From positions 186,001-250,000 of the forward strand of contig NZ_JAGGQJ010000011.1 of the NCBI RefSeq assembly GCF_018613325.1: a stretch of DNA of 64,000 bases, in the 5' to 3' direction. Origin of the DNA: Bacillus sp. ISL-34 (GTDB taxonomy: Bacteria; Bacillota; Bacilli; Bacillales; DSM-1321). Under the pieces are notes generated by a model. That model had not been told where the DNA came from. It worked only from the letters and a program-made list of their open reading frames with translations, and did no database searches. The translations under genes were made by a program, and so were the position numbers. Positions 32,223-41,627 of this stretch are shown in pieces. Each line of letters opens with the position of its first letter. The first letter of the stretch is position 1.

Positions 32223-33086
32223 CCTTTTAAGCGGGACAGGATGGACGATCGTGCGGGACGGTTTTTTTGGAATGGAGTTTTGGCGATGAAGAATTGCATT
32301 GATTTCTCCGCCGATCACAAAAATCAGACCACTCAAATACAGCCATAGCATCAAGATGATGACGCCTCCTAAACTGCCATAAGTGGAAGAATAGTTGGCA
32401 AAGTTGCTGACATAGAATGAAAATCCAAGTGATATTCCCAGCCAAAGTACAGTTGCGGTCACTGCCCCGGGGATGACATGTTTAATGGGAAAACTTTTAT
32501 TCGGTGCAAAGCGATATAAAAAGGCCAGGACAAGTGAGATGACGACAACCGCGATGACCCACCGTAATAAGCTGAATAATATTTGCGTTTCCTCAGGGAT
32601 CGGAATGACTTGCTGTAATAAATCGAGTATCACTTTTCCAAAGACGGGGAGACCCAACATGACGATGAATGCTACGACAAGGCCTAATGTCAATACAATG
32701 GAAATGAAGCGGGCTTTAATGAAATTCCTTGTTTCTTCAACATCATAGGCGATATTCATGGAATGGATGAACGCATTCATTCCATTGGATGCTGACCATA
32801 TGGTGCCAAGGAAACCAAAAGTCAGTAAGCCGCCGTTCCGCTCAGACAATATGTTGATGATATTTTTCTCGATGACTTCCATCGTTTCCGCAGGCATGAA
32901 GGTTCTTATCGTGTCCAGGGCTGTCTGAATATCGATGTTCAGATAAGGTAATAAGGAAAGCAGTAAAATGAGCAAAGGGAATAGTGCCAGTAAATAGTAA
33001 TAAGCTTGTTCTGCTGCCAGCCCTGTCACACGATCTTCCTTTATTTCTTTAATCAGTTTCTTTGAAAAGTTTATCGACTTATTCAT
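32220..33086 (-). CDS. YihY/BrkB-family membrane protein
   Basis: A 288-residue protein with six predicted membrane segments. The family signature is clear: DRVTGLAAEQAYYYLLALFPLLILLL, GTIWSASNGMNAF, and YGSLGGVIILMLWLYLSGLIFVIGGEINA. Members were once called ribonuclease BN in error; transport or envelope roles are assumed. A paralogue lies at 45505. The N-terminal start has AGGAGTGATGCTCAG on the minus strand. Confidence 0.88.
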   Translation of the reverse strand: MNKSINFSKKLIKEIKEDRVTGLAAEQAYYYLLALFPLLILLLSLLPYLNIDIQTALDTIRTFMPAETMEVIEKNIINILSERNGGLLTFGFLGTIWSASNGMNAFIHSMNIAYDVEETRNFIKARFISIVLTLGLVVAFIVMLGLPVFGKVILDLLQQVIPIPEETQILFSLLRWVIAVVVISLVLAFLYRFAPNKSFPIKHVIPGAVTATVLWLGISLGFSFYVSNFANYSSTYGSLGGVIILMLWLYLSGLIFVIGGEINAILHRQNSIPKKPSRTIVHPVPLKR

Positions 33087-33500
33087 CTGAGCATCACTCC
33101 TGAATAGTTACTTAGGTTATTGCTTCTTTTCCCTCTGTTCATGTAAGTTAACCCTCAAAAGAAAAGAAATTGAAATCTCTGAACCGCACGCTTGTAAATG
33201 CTTATGACAATGATAATCCTGAATGGTGGAGAGGTATAGAAATGGCAAGCCAAGGATGACCAATCTTAGCCAATTCATTTTCCAATGCCCCTTTTTGGAT
33301 AAGTTTTGCAGAAGTCGGGGAATGTGAATCAGGATTGAAGATTCGTACAGCAAGTATCCTTTAATCTAGAAAGGTTCGCGACTAATAATTGCGTTGATAC
33401 TTCAAGCCTATCAATAATGCCAACACTACTGCTAGGTATGATTTTATGCCCCTTTATAACAAGTATAATAGCTATTCAAGTGATTTATTAAAGTAAACAG
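33087..33500. other. Intergenic gap, no supported gene
   Basis: About 410 bases between two leftward units. Short open frames exist but none has a ribosome site or recognisable product. It should hold the promoter of the BrkB-family gene at its left end. Confidence 0.4.
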
Positions 33501-33534
33501 AAAAACGGCCAGACATTGCTGTCTGGCCGTTTTT
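33501..33534. terminator. Terminator of kht operon
   Basis: AAAAACGGCCAGACA / TGTCTGGCCGTTTTT is almost perfectly symmetric, three bases beyond the stop codon of khtU. Confidence 0.9.
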
Positions 33535-33536
33535 CT

Positions 33537-34763
33537 CTATTGCACTTCTTTTCCCTGTTCCTTTTGAACTTTCGGAGGGGTCCATTTGAATACTTTATTT
33601 AGGATATTATAGATGTGTTTGGATTCTTTTGTAAGGATCGGCCCAAGAATCGCTAAGGTTAAAACATAAAGTGCCGCAAACGGGGTTAGTATAGGCATTA
33701 AACCGCCTGCAATGCCTAAGTTGGCTAAAATGATGGAGAATTCGCCGCGTGAAACGATCGTTAAGCCGATGTTTGCAGAAGCTCTGTGAGATAAACCGGA
33801 TTTGCGTCCGGCAATCATACCAGCTGCGAAGTTACCGATTATGGTGATGATGACTGCTCCAAGAACCATCCAGACAGCTCCGCCAAGGGTCGTCGGATCG
33901 ATACTCAAGCCAAAGCTGAAGAAAAATATGGCCCCGAAGAAGTCTCTGAAGGGAATGACAAGTTTCTCGATCCTGTCGCTATGTTCCGTTTCAGAAAAGA
34001 CTAGGCCGAGCAGTAATGCACCAATGGCTTCCGCAACATGAATCGTTTCCGAGAAACCGGCAATGAAGAATAGTAATGCGAACACGACGATGATAAAAAT
34101 CTCATCGGAGGATATATTGAATAATTTGTTGAGGACCCCAGATGCTTTCCGGGCGATAACGAAAAATATCAGCATATACCCAATCGCGATAAATGTAGAA
34201 AGTAATGTTCCCCAAACGGAACCAGAAGAGCTTAATACCAATCCAGATACGACTGATAAATAAACAGCGAGGAAGATATCTTCAAACATGATGATGCCAA
34301 GGATTAGCTCCGTTTCATTGTTACCGGTCCTTTTAAGGTCCACAAGCACCTTTGCCACAATGGCACTTGAAGAAAAACTGATGATTCCGGTTAATATCAG
34401 AACCTCTTTCAATGGAAGACCGAGCAGGAAACCGTACAGCAAGGCCATTCCCACGTTGATTAAAATGTAATAGGTTCCGCCTGTCACGATATTTTTCCCG
34501 GACTTCATAAGCTTTTTGACGGAAAATTCAAGCCCTAGGTAAAACAGAAGGAATAAAATACCGACACGACCGAGGAATGCTATGATTTCATCACTTTCAA
34601 TGAAACGCAGGTCAATTATTCCGAAGTTCGGGGCATGGGGACCAACGAGCATACCGATGATAATTAATAGTGGTACATTTGATATTTTGAATTTACCTGC
34701 TACGAGAGCGGCTAATGCCACTAGAAGTAGGGCAGTTCCCACTTCAAAGACTAAATGGTCCAT
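33537..34763 (-). CDS. khtU: K+/H+ antiporter (CPA2), KhtU
   Basis: A 408-residue monovalent cation:proton antiporter-2 with about 12 membrane segments. Typical motifs: PLLIIIGMLVGPHAPNFGIIDL, LFLLFYLGLEFSVKKL, ISFSSSAIVAKVLVDL and TIVSRGEFSIILANLG. KhtU of B. subtilis exports K+ and is activated through the cytoplasmic KhtT subunit, protecting against methylglyoxal and alkaline pH. The partner khtT is immediately upstream. No separate khtS gene is visible. Confidence 0.9.
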   Translation of the reverse strand: MDHLVFEVGTALLLVALAALVAGKFKISNVPLLIIIGMLVGPHAPNFGIIDLRFIESDEIIAFLGRVGILFLLFYLGLEFSVKKLMKSGKNIVTGGTYYILINVGMALLYGFLLGLPLKEVLILTGIISFSSSAIVAKVLVDLKRTGNNETELILGIIMFEDIFLAVYLSVVSGLVLSSSGSVWGTLLSTFIAIGYMLIFFVIARKASGVLNKLFNISSDEIFIIVVFALLFFIAGFSETIHVAEAIGALLLGLVFSETEHSDRIEKLVIPFRDFFGAIFFFSFGLSIDPTTLGGAVWMVLGAVIITIIGNFAAGMIAGRKSGLSHRASANIGLTIVSRGEFSIILANLGIAGGLMPILTPFAALYVLTLAILGPILTKESKHIYNILNKVFKWTPPKVQKEQGKEVQ

Positions 34764-34769
34764 ATGAGC

Positions 34770-35267
34770 TTAGTCACTCCTTTCGTCAGTCAATAATTCT
34801 CTTGTCAGGTTACGGATATCTTTTCTTTCACCGGATATCACAAGGGTGTCGCCTGTTTCGATGATGGAGTCTGGACCAGGATTATTCAGTTGTTTTTTTC
34901 CTTTTTTAGAATGGGCGATGACGGTCACGTTATAATTGCTCCTGATATCAATCGAACCGATCGTTTGATTGATGGCCTTTGAACCTGGTTCGACTTTGAA
35001 CCATTCAATCACCAAGTCACCCAATGACATTTCAATCGTTTCAAGTGCTTGTGGTTTATAAACCATGCCGCCTATGATGGAAGCCAGTTGCCGGGATTCC
35101 TGATCGTTAAGGGTGATGCTCGATATGACGTCCTCATGTTCATTATCAAAATGGTATAATTCCCGACGGCCGTCATCATGAATGACGATTACTAATTTTT
35201 CATCATTTCTCGTTATGATTTCGAATTTTTGGCCAATACCAGGAAGTTCACTTTCTCTAATTCTCAC
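34770..35267 (-). CDS. khtT: KhtT regulatory subunit with RCK_C domain
   Basis: A 165-residue cytoplasmic protein. The N-terminal half (RESELPGIGQKFEIITRNDEKLVIVIHDDGRRELYHF) is the KhtT-specific domain; the C-terminal half (IRSNYNVTVIAHSKKGKKQLNNPGPDSIIETGDTLVISGERKDI) is a TrkA-C/RCK_C ligand-binding domain. It gates KhtU. The gene precedes khtU by six bases and has AAGGAGGAATTCCAGTG before its start. Confidence 0.9.
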   Translation of the reverse strand: MRIRESELPGIGQKFEIITRNDEKLVIVIHDDGRRELYHFDNEHEDVISSITLNDQESRQLASIIGGMVYKPQALETIEMSLGDLVIEWFKVEPGSKAINQTIGSIDIRSNYNVTVIAHSKKGKKQLNNPGPDSIIETGDTLVISGERKDIRNLTRELLTDERSD

Positions 35268-35319
35268 TGGAATTCCTCCTTAAAATGTTGGTTAGAGTTA
35301 ATAGAAGATAGCAGAATGT

Positions 35320-35883
35320 TTATAAGTTAACGTCAATATTCGTCTTGAATTTCTTCTCCTTGGATATGCCGATGTATTTTAATGTCTCCGATGGACTGGA
35401 ATGATGGTAATGCTTCTGTATCAAGGCCAGTGACACTCCTTGTTTATAGGCATGGTAGCCAAAAGTTTTACGCATCGAACTTGCTCCGAATTTGCCTGTC
35501 AGCCCTGCACCTTCCACAGCATCATGGATGATTCGGTGCGCCTGTTGACGTGTGATCGGCTTTTTTGTCTTTGGGGAAAGAAATAAAAATTGACCTTCGA
35601 TAACCTTCGAGCCTTTAAGGTATTCTTGTAAGGCGGTACGGACTTTCAGATTCAAATAAATTTGGTTGACTTCGTCATTTTCCGTCCGTTGCTCATAGAA
35701 CTCCTTGATTTTGCCCGTTTCATCCAGAACGCTGGCGACGGTGATTTCGAGCATTTCATTTATCTTCATACCTGTATTGATCCCGAGTACAAACAATAAA
35801 TAATCCCGACTGGAGTGAGCGCGTAAGTATGTTTTTATCTTGCTGATTTGATTGATATCCTTAAAGGCTTCTACATATTCCAT
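35320..35883 (-). CDS. Tyrosine recombinase-like protein without core-binding domain (YoeC-type)
   Basis: A 187-residue protein covering only the catalytic domain of the integrase/XerCD superfamily. The C-terminal part SSMRKTFGYHAYKQG...HYHHSSPSETLKYIGI keeps the second arginine, a late histidine and the nucleophile tyrosine. The first catalytic arginine position reads lysine (NTGMKINEML), and the histidine of HxLR is serine (SSMR). Similar single-domain proteins occur in Bacillus chromosomes (YoeC-like). It is probably not the integrase of the prophage 7 kb away. Activity is doubtful. Confidence 0.8.
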   Translation of the reverse strand: MEYVEAFKDINQISKIKTYLRAHSSRDYLLFVLGINTGMKINEMLEITVASVLDETGKIKEFYEQRTENDEVNQIYLNLKVRTALQEYLKGSKVIEGQFLFLSPKTKKPITRQQAHRIIHDAVEGAGLTGKFGASSMRKTFGYHAYKQGVSLALIQKHYHHSSPSETLKYIGISKEKKFKTNIDVNL

Positions 35884-36087
35884 AGATCTTCTCCTCTTGC
35901 CAATGTAACATAATTACATTATAACATGAGTTATGTAACATTGCATACATTTAGTCGTGCAGGTGATTCCTATCCAAACAGTAAAAAAACCTTTTCCTTA
36001 TTCTCTACTCAAACGAGGTAAAATATTTCAGGGTAGTTATTTAACGTGGAAAATGGTGTTTGCTAATGGGGGAAGGCCCTGGAATGA

Positions 36088-36118
36088 TAAAAAAAAGAAA
36101 CCCCAAGTTGGGGTTTCC
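36088..36118 (-). terminator. Terminator of mreBH
   Basis: On the minus strand, GAAACCCCAA / TTGGGGTTTC is followed by TTTTTTT. Confidence 0.85.
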
Positions 36119-36125
36119 TCAATTT

Positions 36126-37133
36126 TTAGTATACGGCTTTTTGTAATTTGTGAATGACCTCAAGTGAAAGCCCGGTTCCGATGGCAACTGATTCAAGCGG
36201 GTTATCTGCAAGTTGGACTGGGACGACGATTTCATTCGTCAGCCATTCTTGTACCCCGTTGAGAAGTGCACCCCCGCCGGATAAGATGACACCTTGGTCG
36301 ACGATATCCCCGCTCAATTCAGGAGGACAATCTTCCAAAGTGGCCCTGATTGCTTCCAGTATATGAAGAAGCGATTCCTGGATGGCTTCCTGGACGTCAG
36401 TGGATGATATTGTAATGGGCTTTGGAAGACCCGTTACAAGATCGCGGCCCCTGACTTCCATGGTGATCGCGGAATGTTCAACGAGTGCGTAGCCGATTTC
36501 TTTTTTTATTTCCTCGGCTGTTCTTTCCCCAATCAGCACATTATGTTTTTTTCTAACATATTGGCTGATATCTTCATCCAATTGATCTCCGCCAATTCTG
36601 ATTGAATTGCAAGAAACGACGCCTCCATAAGAGATGATTGCGACCTCAGTCGTACCGCCGCCGATATCAACGATGACATTGGCAACGGGCTCTTCGACAG
36701 GCAGACCTGCACCAATTGCTGCTGCTACTGGTTCCTCGATAAGGTGTACCTGTTTCGCTCCGCAGCTTTTGACTGCATCCTGAATGGCCCTTCTCTCAAC
36801 TGATGTGGAACCTGAAGGTGTACAGACCACTACACTAGGTTTGCGAATCGATAATCCTAGGGCCTTACTTGCTTTTTTCATGATTTCCCGAAGCATTTGC
36901 GCGGTCACATCAAAATCCGCAATGACACCATCCTTAAGCGGACGGATTGCCACAATATTTCCAGGTGTTTTCCCAATCATGTTTTTTGCATCCACACCGA
37001 CTGCCAATACTTTATTAGTCTCTATATCAATGGCCACCACAGATGGCTCATTAAATACGATTCCTTTATTTTTACTGTAAACTAGCGTATTTGCAGTTCC
37101 TAAGTCAATGCCTATTTCTGTATTTGATAACAT
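36126..37133 (-). CDS. mreBH: Actin-like cell-shape protein MreBH
   Basis: A 335-residue MreB-family actin. The nucleotide-binding motifs are present: [45 protein letters not shown] and [13 protein letters not shown]. Length and sequence follow B. subtilis MreBH, not MreB or Mbl, including the C-terminal [11 protein letters not shown]. MreBH filaments under the membrane guide lateral wall synthesis and LytE. Monocistronic with its own terminator. Confidence 0.93.
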   Translation of the reverse strand: MLSNTEIGIDLGTANTLVYSKNKGIVFNEPSVVAIDIETNKVLAVGVDAKNMIGKTPGNIVAIRPLKDGVIADFDVTAQMLREIMKKASKALGLSIRKPSVVVCTPSGSTSVERRAIQDAVKSCGAKQVHLIEEPVAAAIGAGLPVEEPVANVIVDIGGGTTEVAIISYGGVVSCNSIRIGGDQLDEDISQYVRKKHNVLIGERTAEEIKKEIGYALVEHSAITMEVRGRDLVTGLPKPITISSTDVQEAIQESLLHILEAIRATLEDCPPELSGDIVDQGVILSGGGALLNGVQEWLTNEIVVPVQLADNPLESVAIGTGLSLEVIHKLQKAVY

Positions 37134-37501
37134 CTAGTCACCCCTCCATAAGAGTTTGACCCCTATATACTCATTCTACCTTTTATAGCGAATTTGTGGG
37201 GGTGGGAAATCTAGTAAATAGTGGAAGTCCCGAGCTGTTCCTTTTCATTGAGCGAAAACATGATGAAATATAAACATGAACAGACTATGGCAAGCCCGCC
37301 AATATCCATCCTGACATTGGAATGGTAAATTGCACCAACGCTCTGCCTATGGTAAAACGTTAGCTGGATGTTGGAAAATATTGACCCATCATATGGTGCG
37401 TTTTTAGTATATTTCACCACTGCGCTCCTCGCTTCAGTCGAGAATGCTTATTTTATGTTAAGATAAAGATGAAAATCCGCTTAAATAAAGAAGGTAATTT
37501 T
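37134..37501. other. Intergenic gap, divergent promoters
   Basis: About 370 bases between divergent mreBH and the AbrB-family gene. A 69-codon minus-strand frame has no ribosome site. I see no other gene. Confidence 0.4.
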
Positions 37502-38599
37502 GTGAGTGCAAATTTAATCGAGAGTAAGAGTTTTAGAGTCATCTTTACAGCTTTTCTAGCTTTCCTGGGTGGTTATGCGTTTGATAGCCTTGGAATATAC
37601 CTGCCATGGATGCTTGGACCATTATTCGTCGTGATGATTGCGAAAGTGAAGTTAAGGAAGTACTTGTTTTGGTCTAAAACCTTTAGAAGTACGGGATTGG
37701 TCATTCTAGGTTTACAACTGGGCAGTTCATTCACGAAACAATCGTTAAATGAGATGATTGAATATCTGCCAGTTATGCTTTTTACGACAATTGCAATCAT
37801 TTCATTTACAGTGCTGACTGGCTGGTTTGTCGGAAAGCGAATGAACTTATCATTGGGCACATCCATGCTTGGAAGTTTTCCGGGAGGCCTTTCCCAGATG
37901 GTGGTCTTAAGTGAGGAAATGAAGGATAGTGATGAAACGGTTGTAGGTTTCATGCAAACACTTCGGGTCATCCTGGTGATATCCATTGTTCCTTGGATCG
38001 TGACCCATATAATGTCAGTTGGATCAGGTGCGGTAATGGCCGTATCGGAGCGGCCGTTTTTCTTATTTGAATATGATGGGAAATTAGCCATCATGATGTT
38101 GGTAACCTTGCTGATATTCATCTTCATCACAAAGAAAGCGAATTTTCCGCTGCCTTTTTTGCTAGGACCTCTTATGGCTGCAGCACTATTCAATTTAGCA
38201 GGCCCAGGTGCCCCGCAGATTCCTGACTTTTGGTTGAACTTATCGCAATTGTTGATCGGCGCACATTTAGGCTACACACTGAAGGTTGATAATCCCCGAC
38301 TTTTCAGAAAGATGTTCGGGGCCGTATTCGTCAGTAATGTCCTATTGATTGGATTTTGCTATTATCTTTCCGTTCAGTTTGCCCCGATCCTATCTTTGCA
38401 GCCGAACGAATTATTTTTGAGCATGGCGCCAGGCGGCGTCGCCGAAATGGCAGTCACAGCCATGTCTGTACATGTGGATTTATCCGTTGTCACAAGCTTT
38501 CATTTATTCAGGATCTTATTCATTTTATTTTTTCTATCACCAATCATAAAATGGCTGGTTGGAAGAAACCAGGGGAAACAAGAACAGGGACAAAGCTGA
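37502..38599 (+). CDS. AbrB-family membrane protein (ammonia monooxygenase-like duplication)
   Basis: A 365-residue protein with about ten membrane segments. The duplicated family motif is visible twice: FLGGYAFDSLGIYLPWMLGPL in the first half and FPLPFLLGPLMAAALFNLAG in the second, with GSFPGGLSQMVVLSEEMK and SMAPGGVAEMAVTAMSVHVD. Despite the name it is not the AbrB transition-state regulator and has no DNA-binding domain. GTG 37502 has AGAAGGTAATTTT; ATG 37469 is an alternative. Physiological role unclear. Confidence 0.85.
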   Translation: MSANLIESKSFRVIFTAFLAFLGGYAFDSLGIYLPWMLGPLFVVMIAKVKLRKYLFWSKTFRSTGLVILGLQLGSSFTKQSLNEMIEYLPVMLFTTIAIISFTVLTGWFVGKRMNLSLGTSMLGSFPGGLSQMVVLSEEMKDSDETVVGFMQTLRVILVISIVPWIVTHIMSVGSGAVMAVSERPFFLFEYDGKLAIMMLVTLLIFIFITKKANFPLPFLLGPLMAAALFNLAGPGAPQIPDFWLNLSQLLIGAHLGYTLKVDNPRLFRKMFGAVFVSNVLLIGFCYYLSVQFAPILSLQPNELFLSMAPGGVAEMAVTAMSVHVDLSVVTSFHLFRILFILFFLSPIIKWLVGRNQGKQEQGQS

Positions 38600-38629
38600 C
38601 AGGCTTTGTCCTTTTGGCGTTAAGCGGAA

Positions 38630-38846
38630 TTCACGAGTAAACCGTAACTCACGAGTAAAAGTGCAAAACTCACGAGTAAAAGTGCAAAACTCACGAGTAA
38701 AAGTGCAAAACTCACGAGTAAAAGCTCAAAACTCACGAGTAAAAGTGCAAAACTCACGAGTAAACCGCAACTCACTAGTAAAATGCAAAATTCACGAGTA
38801 AAAGTGCGAAACTCACGAGTAAAATTGCAAAACTCACGAGTAAATG
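38630..38846 (+). repeat. Tandem array, 11 copies of ACTCACGAGTAAAA with ~21-bp period
   Basis: TCACGAGTAA-type cores begin at 38631, 38649, 38670, 38691, 38712, 38733, 38754, 38772, 38792, 38813 and 38834, so most spacings are exactly 21 bp. The unit contains the interrupted palindrome ACTC-AC-GAGT and a linker AAAAGTGCAA. It lies between the AbrB-family gene and motA. Long reading frames cross it only because the period is a multiple of three. Confidence 0.9.
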
Positions 38847-39042
38847 CGCATATTCCAGACGTTTTGAGAAAGTTTCGTACATAACAGGCTGGTGATTCCA
38901 TTCTCGAAATAATAATGTACCCGAACCATTGAAATGTGCTGTTGATTAAGCTCATCTAGGCAATAAAGTTGGTAGATTTTGTGATGATTTAATGAAAATT
39001 GAAATCGAATAGTAAAATAATCCTCACTTTTTTTGAACTTCA

Positions 39043-39059
39043 TCCGATATAAGGAGGAG
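39043..39059 (+). promoter_or_regulatory. Possible sigma-D -10 element of motAB
   Basis: TCCGATAT (39043-39050) matches seven of eight positions of the sigma-D -10 box GCCGATAT. No TAAA stands at 14-16 bases upstream; the nearest is 26 bases away. A weak candidate, but motAB is sigma-D-dependent in B. subtilis. Confidence 0.35.
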
Positions 39060-39088
39060 ACGAGACTTTAAATGAATGGGTGAGTATT

Positions 39089-39880
39089 ATGGATATAACA
39101 TCAGTTTTGGGCGTAGTTCTGGGTATTGTGGCCATCTTGGTCGGAATGGTGTTGAAAGGCGTTAGTGTAACGGCGCTGATTAACCCGGCGGCTATTTTAA
39201 TCATTATTGTAGGGACGATAGCTGCTGTCGTAACGGCTTTCCCTTTGTCGGAATTAAAAAGACTGCCAAGAATATTCAAGATTTTATTCTTTGAACAAAA
39301 ATTGACAAAGCCTGAAGATTTAATAAAAACCTTTTCGGAATGGGCGGTCATTGCCAGGAAAGAAGGCTTATTGGCATTGGAAAGTATTTCGGATCAAGTG
39401 GATAATACCTTTTTGAAAAATGGCTTGAATCTTGCAGTGGAAGGTCAGAGTGCCGATTATATTCGTGATATTTTAGCAGAGGAAATAGATGCGATGGAAG
39501 AACGTCATCTAAGCGCGGCAGCGATTTTCAGTCAAGCCGGTACATACGCTCCGACGCTTGGTGTATTGGGTGCGGTAATCGGGCTGATTGCTGCATTGGG
39601 TAATATGGCCGACACGGAGGCATTGGGACATGCCATATCTGCCGCGTTCGTCGCAACCTTGATGGGGATTTACACGGGGTATGTGTTATGGCATCCATTT
39701 GCCAATAAGCTCAAACGGAAATCGCAGCAGGAAGTCCGTATCAAAGAAATGATGATAGAAGGTATTTTATCGATCATCGAAGGGGAAGCGCCAAGAACGA
39801 TTGAACAGAAATTAACATCATATTTGCCTGCTGGAGATCGTAAAAAGTGGTTAGAAGGCGATGTGAGAGAAGATGGCTAG
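39089..39880 (+). CDS. motA: Flagellar motor stator protein MotA
   Basis: A 263-residue four-span stator protein closely following B. subtilis MotA: GIVAILVGMVLKGVSVTALINPAAILII, FSEWAVIARKEGLLALE, QAGTYAPTLGVLGAVIGLIAAL and FVATLMGIYTGYVLWHPFANKLKRKS. It couples proton flow to rotation with MotB. ATG 39089 aligns with the usual start and has GGGTGAG upstream; GTG 39080 is the alternative. It overlaps motB by eight bases. Confidence 0.92.
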   Translation: MDITSVLGVVLGIVAILVGMVLKGVSVTALINPAAILIIIVGTIAAVVTAFPLSELKRLPRIFKILFFEQKLTKPEDLIKTFSEWAVIARKEGLLALESISDQVDNTFLKNGLNLAVEGQSADYIRDILAEEIDAMEERHLSAAAIFSQAGTYAPTLGVLGAVIGLIAALGNMADTEALGHAISAAFVATLMGIYTGYVLWHPFANKLKRKSQQEVRIKEMMIEGILSIIEGEAPRTIEQKLTSYLPAGDRKKWLEGDVREDG

Positions 39881-40628
39881 GCGGAAAAAGAAACAAAGGC
39901 ATGAAGAGCATATCGATGAATCATGGTTGGTTCCCTATGCCGATATCTTAACATTGCTTCTCGCGCTTTTTATCGTCTTGTTTGCTTCAAGTTCGGTTGA
40001 TGCAGTAAGGTTCCAGCAGTTGTCCAATGTATTTAACCAGGTTTTTACAAGCGGAACGGGTTTTATGGAATTCCCAAGTGATTCCCCCAGCAATGAGCCG
40101 ACGTCACCAGAACAAAGAACAGGTGCAGAAGATCTTGAGAAGCTAGGGAAAAACGAGCAAGAAGAACTTACGGAAGTCCAGGAGCGTGTAAATGCCTACA
40201 TCGAAAAGAATGATTTAACGGATAAATTGGGAACGAACCTTACGGATGAAGGGATGTTGATTTCAATTAGGGAAAACGTGCTGTTCGAATCGGGTGTGGC
40301 TGAGGTGAGAAGTGAAAACCGAAAAATCGCTAAGGAAATCTCGGATTTGCTTGTCATGGACTTACCCAGAAACATTATTGTAAGCGGACATACCGATAAT
40401 ATTCCAATAAAAAATCACCAGTATGAATCCAACTGGGATTTGAGCGTGATGCGATCCGTGAATTTTATGAAACTTCTCCTCGAAAATAAAGAGTTGGATC
40501 CCGAAATGTTCAGTGCAAAAGGACATGGGGAATTCAAGCCGGTTGCTTCCAATGAAACGAAAAAAGGAAGGGCGAAAAACCGGAGAGTTGAAATCCTAAT
40601 TGTGCCACGGACAGCGATAAATGAGTGA
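39873..40628 (+). CDS. motB: Flagellar motor stator protein MotB
   Basis: A 251-residue protein: a basic cytoplasmic tail, one membrane helix with the proton-accepting aspartate in VPYADILTLLLALFIVL, a linker, and an OmpA-like peptidoglycan-binding domain (IIVSGHTDNIPIKNHQYESNWDLSVMRSVNFM...AKNRRVEILI). It anchors the stator to the wall. The operon motAB is complete. Confidence 0.93.
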   Translation: MARRKKKQRHEEHIDESWLVPYADILTLLLALFIVLFASSSVDAVRFQQLSNVFNQVFTSGTGFMEFPSDSPSNEPTSPEQRTGAEDLEKLGKNEQEELTEVQERVNAYIEKNDLTDKLGTNLTDEGMLISIRENVLFESGVAEVRSENRKIAKEISDLLVMDLPRNIIVSGHTDNIPIKNHQYESNWDLSVMRSVNFMKLLLENKELDPEMFSAKGHGEFKPVASNETKKGRAKNRRVEILIVPRTAINE

Positions 40629-40673
40629 AAACCTGTCAGGAATGGACGGGTTTTTCTTTTTTAAGGAGATTAT

Positions 40674-40949
40674 ATGGAAAGAGAATATACAAATGTGATG
40701 GAAGAGATCGTTGTGACATGGGTGCAGGTTTTAATGTCAGGTATGGAATATCAAACATTTTGTTCGTGCAGTAAATGTAAAAATGACATCATCACATTAT
40801 CATTGAATAACCTGCCTAATTACTATGTAACCACTGAAGAAGGGCGGAAAACGATATTCGGAAATTTGAATACAGAAGAAAACAGGAAATGGATCAATAA
40901 AAGAATCATCAATGCGATACACGTTGTTGGCGAGTATCCTAAACATTGA
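40674..40949 (+). CDS. ComFB-like protein
   Basis: A 91-residue protein with the ComFB pattern NVMEEIVVTWVQVLMSG...FCSCSKCKNDIITLSLNNLPNYYVTTEEGR. Cysteines in CSCSKC suggest a zinc site. ComFB was described as a competence-operon protein; more recent work, as I recall it, identifies family members as cyclic-dinucleotide receptors. Its position 45 bases after motB, with AAGGAGATTAT before the start, suggests a motility link here. Confidence 0.75.
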   Translation: MEREYTNVMEEIVVTWVQVLMSGMEYQTFCSCSKCKNDIITLSLNNLPNYYVTTEEGRKTIFGNLNTEENRKWINKRIINAIHVVGEYPKH

Positions 40950-41110
40950 TTTGCTTTGGGAAAAGGCAGATATTAAAAAGGTGGACAGCCAGAAATACTC
41001 TTAACAAAAGGGACTAACATTAATTATGTGTTTTATTTATGGTGGCAGAGGGAACATAAATAAAGTGCAAAGTAGGTTCATTCGATCAAAAATTGAGGAG
41101 ATGAATTATT

Positions 41111-41626
41111 ATGGGTAAAAAAATCGCATGTGTAGTAACGAATATGTTTGAGGACTCGGAGTATATTGAACCGGCAAAGGCATTTGAAGAAGCCGGCCAT
41201 ACGGTAACGACGATTGAAATGATAAAAGGGAAAACTGTTAAAGGGAAACAAGGGGAGGTGGAAGTCGAGATTGATGAAAGCATCGACTCGGTGAAACCAG
41301 AAAATTTCGATGCATTATTCATCCCCGGTGGGTTCTCGCCTGATCAGCTGCGTGCTGACGAACGCTTCGTATCTTTTGCCAAATCGTTCATGGATGATAA
41401 AAAACCTGTATTTGCGATCTGTCATGGACCGCAGTTGCTGATAACGGCCAAAACACTTGAAGGACGTCACGCAACAGGATATACATCCATTAAAGTCGAT
41501 ATGGAGTATGCAGGTGCCACATATTTGGACAAGGAGGTTGTTGTTTGCGGCAACCAGCTTGTAACCAGCAGGACACCTGAAGATCTTCCGGCATTTAACC
41601 GGGAATCGCTCAATCTATTGAAATAA
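41111..41626 (+). CDS. DJ-1/PfpI-family protein (YfkM-like)
   Basis: A 171-residue class I glutamine amidotransferase-like protein. ALFIPGGFSPDQLRAD and the nucleophile elbow FAICHGPQLLI (Cys, His) are present. It matches the YfkM/YraA general stress proteins of Bacillus, implicated in repair of glyoxal-modified or damaged proteins. GAGGAGATGAATTATT precedes the ATG. Confidence 0.87.
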   Translation: MGKKIACVVTNMFEDSEYIEPAKAFEEAGHTVTTIEMIKGKTVKGKQGEVEVEIDESIDSVKPENFDALFIPGGFSPDQLRADERFVSFAKSFMDDKKPVFAICHGPQLLITAKTLEGRHATGYTSIKVDMEYAGATYLDKEVVVCGNQLVTSRTPEDLPAFNRESLNLLK

Positions 41627-41627
41627 T

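Noticed and set aside
35320-35883. Integrase of the prophage
   Set aside because: It is 7 kb beyond the prophage end, has altered catalytic residues and lies among conserved chromosomal genes.
37211-37420. Leftward 69-codon frame between mreBH and the AbrB-family gene
   Set aside because: No ribosome site and no recognisable product.
38630-38846. CRISPR array
   Set aside because: The whole 21-bp unit repeats, with no unique spacers, and no cas gene is present.
38559-38955. Long frames on both strands through the 21-bp array (NSRVKVQ and LLVSFAL repeats)
   Set aside because: They stay open only because 21 is a multiple of three; no ribosome site, and the starts lie inside other genes.
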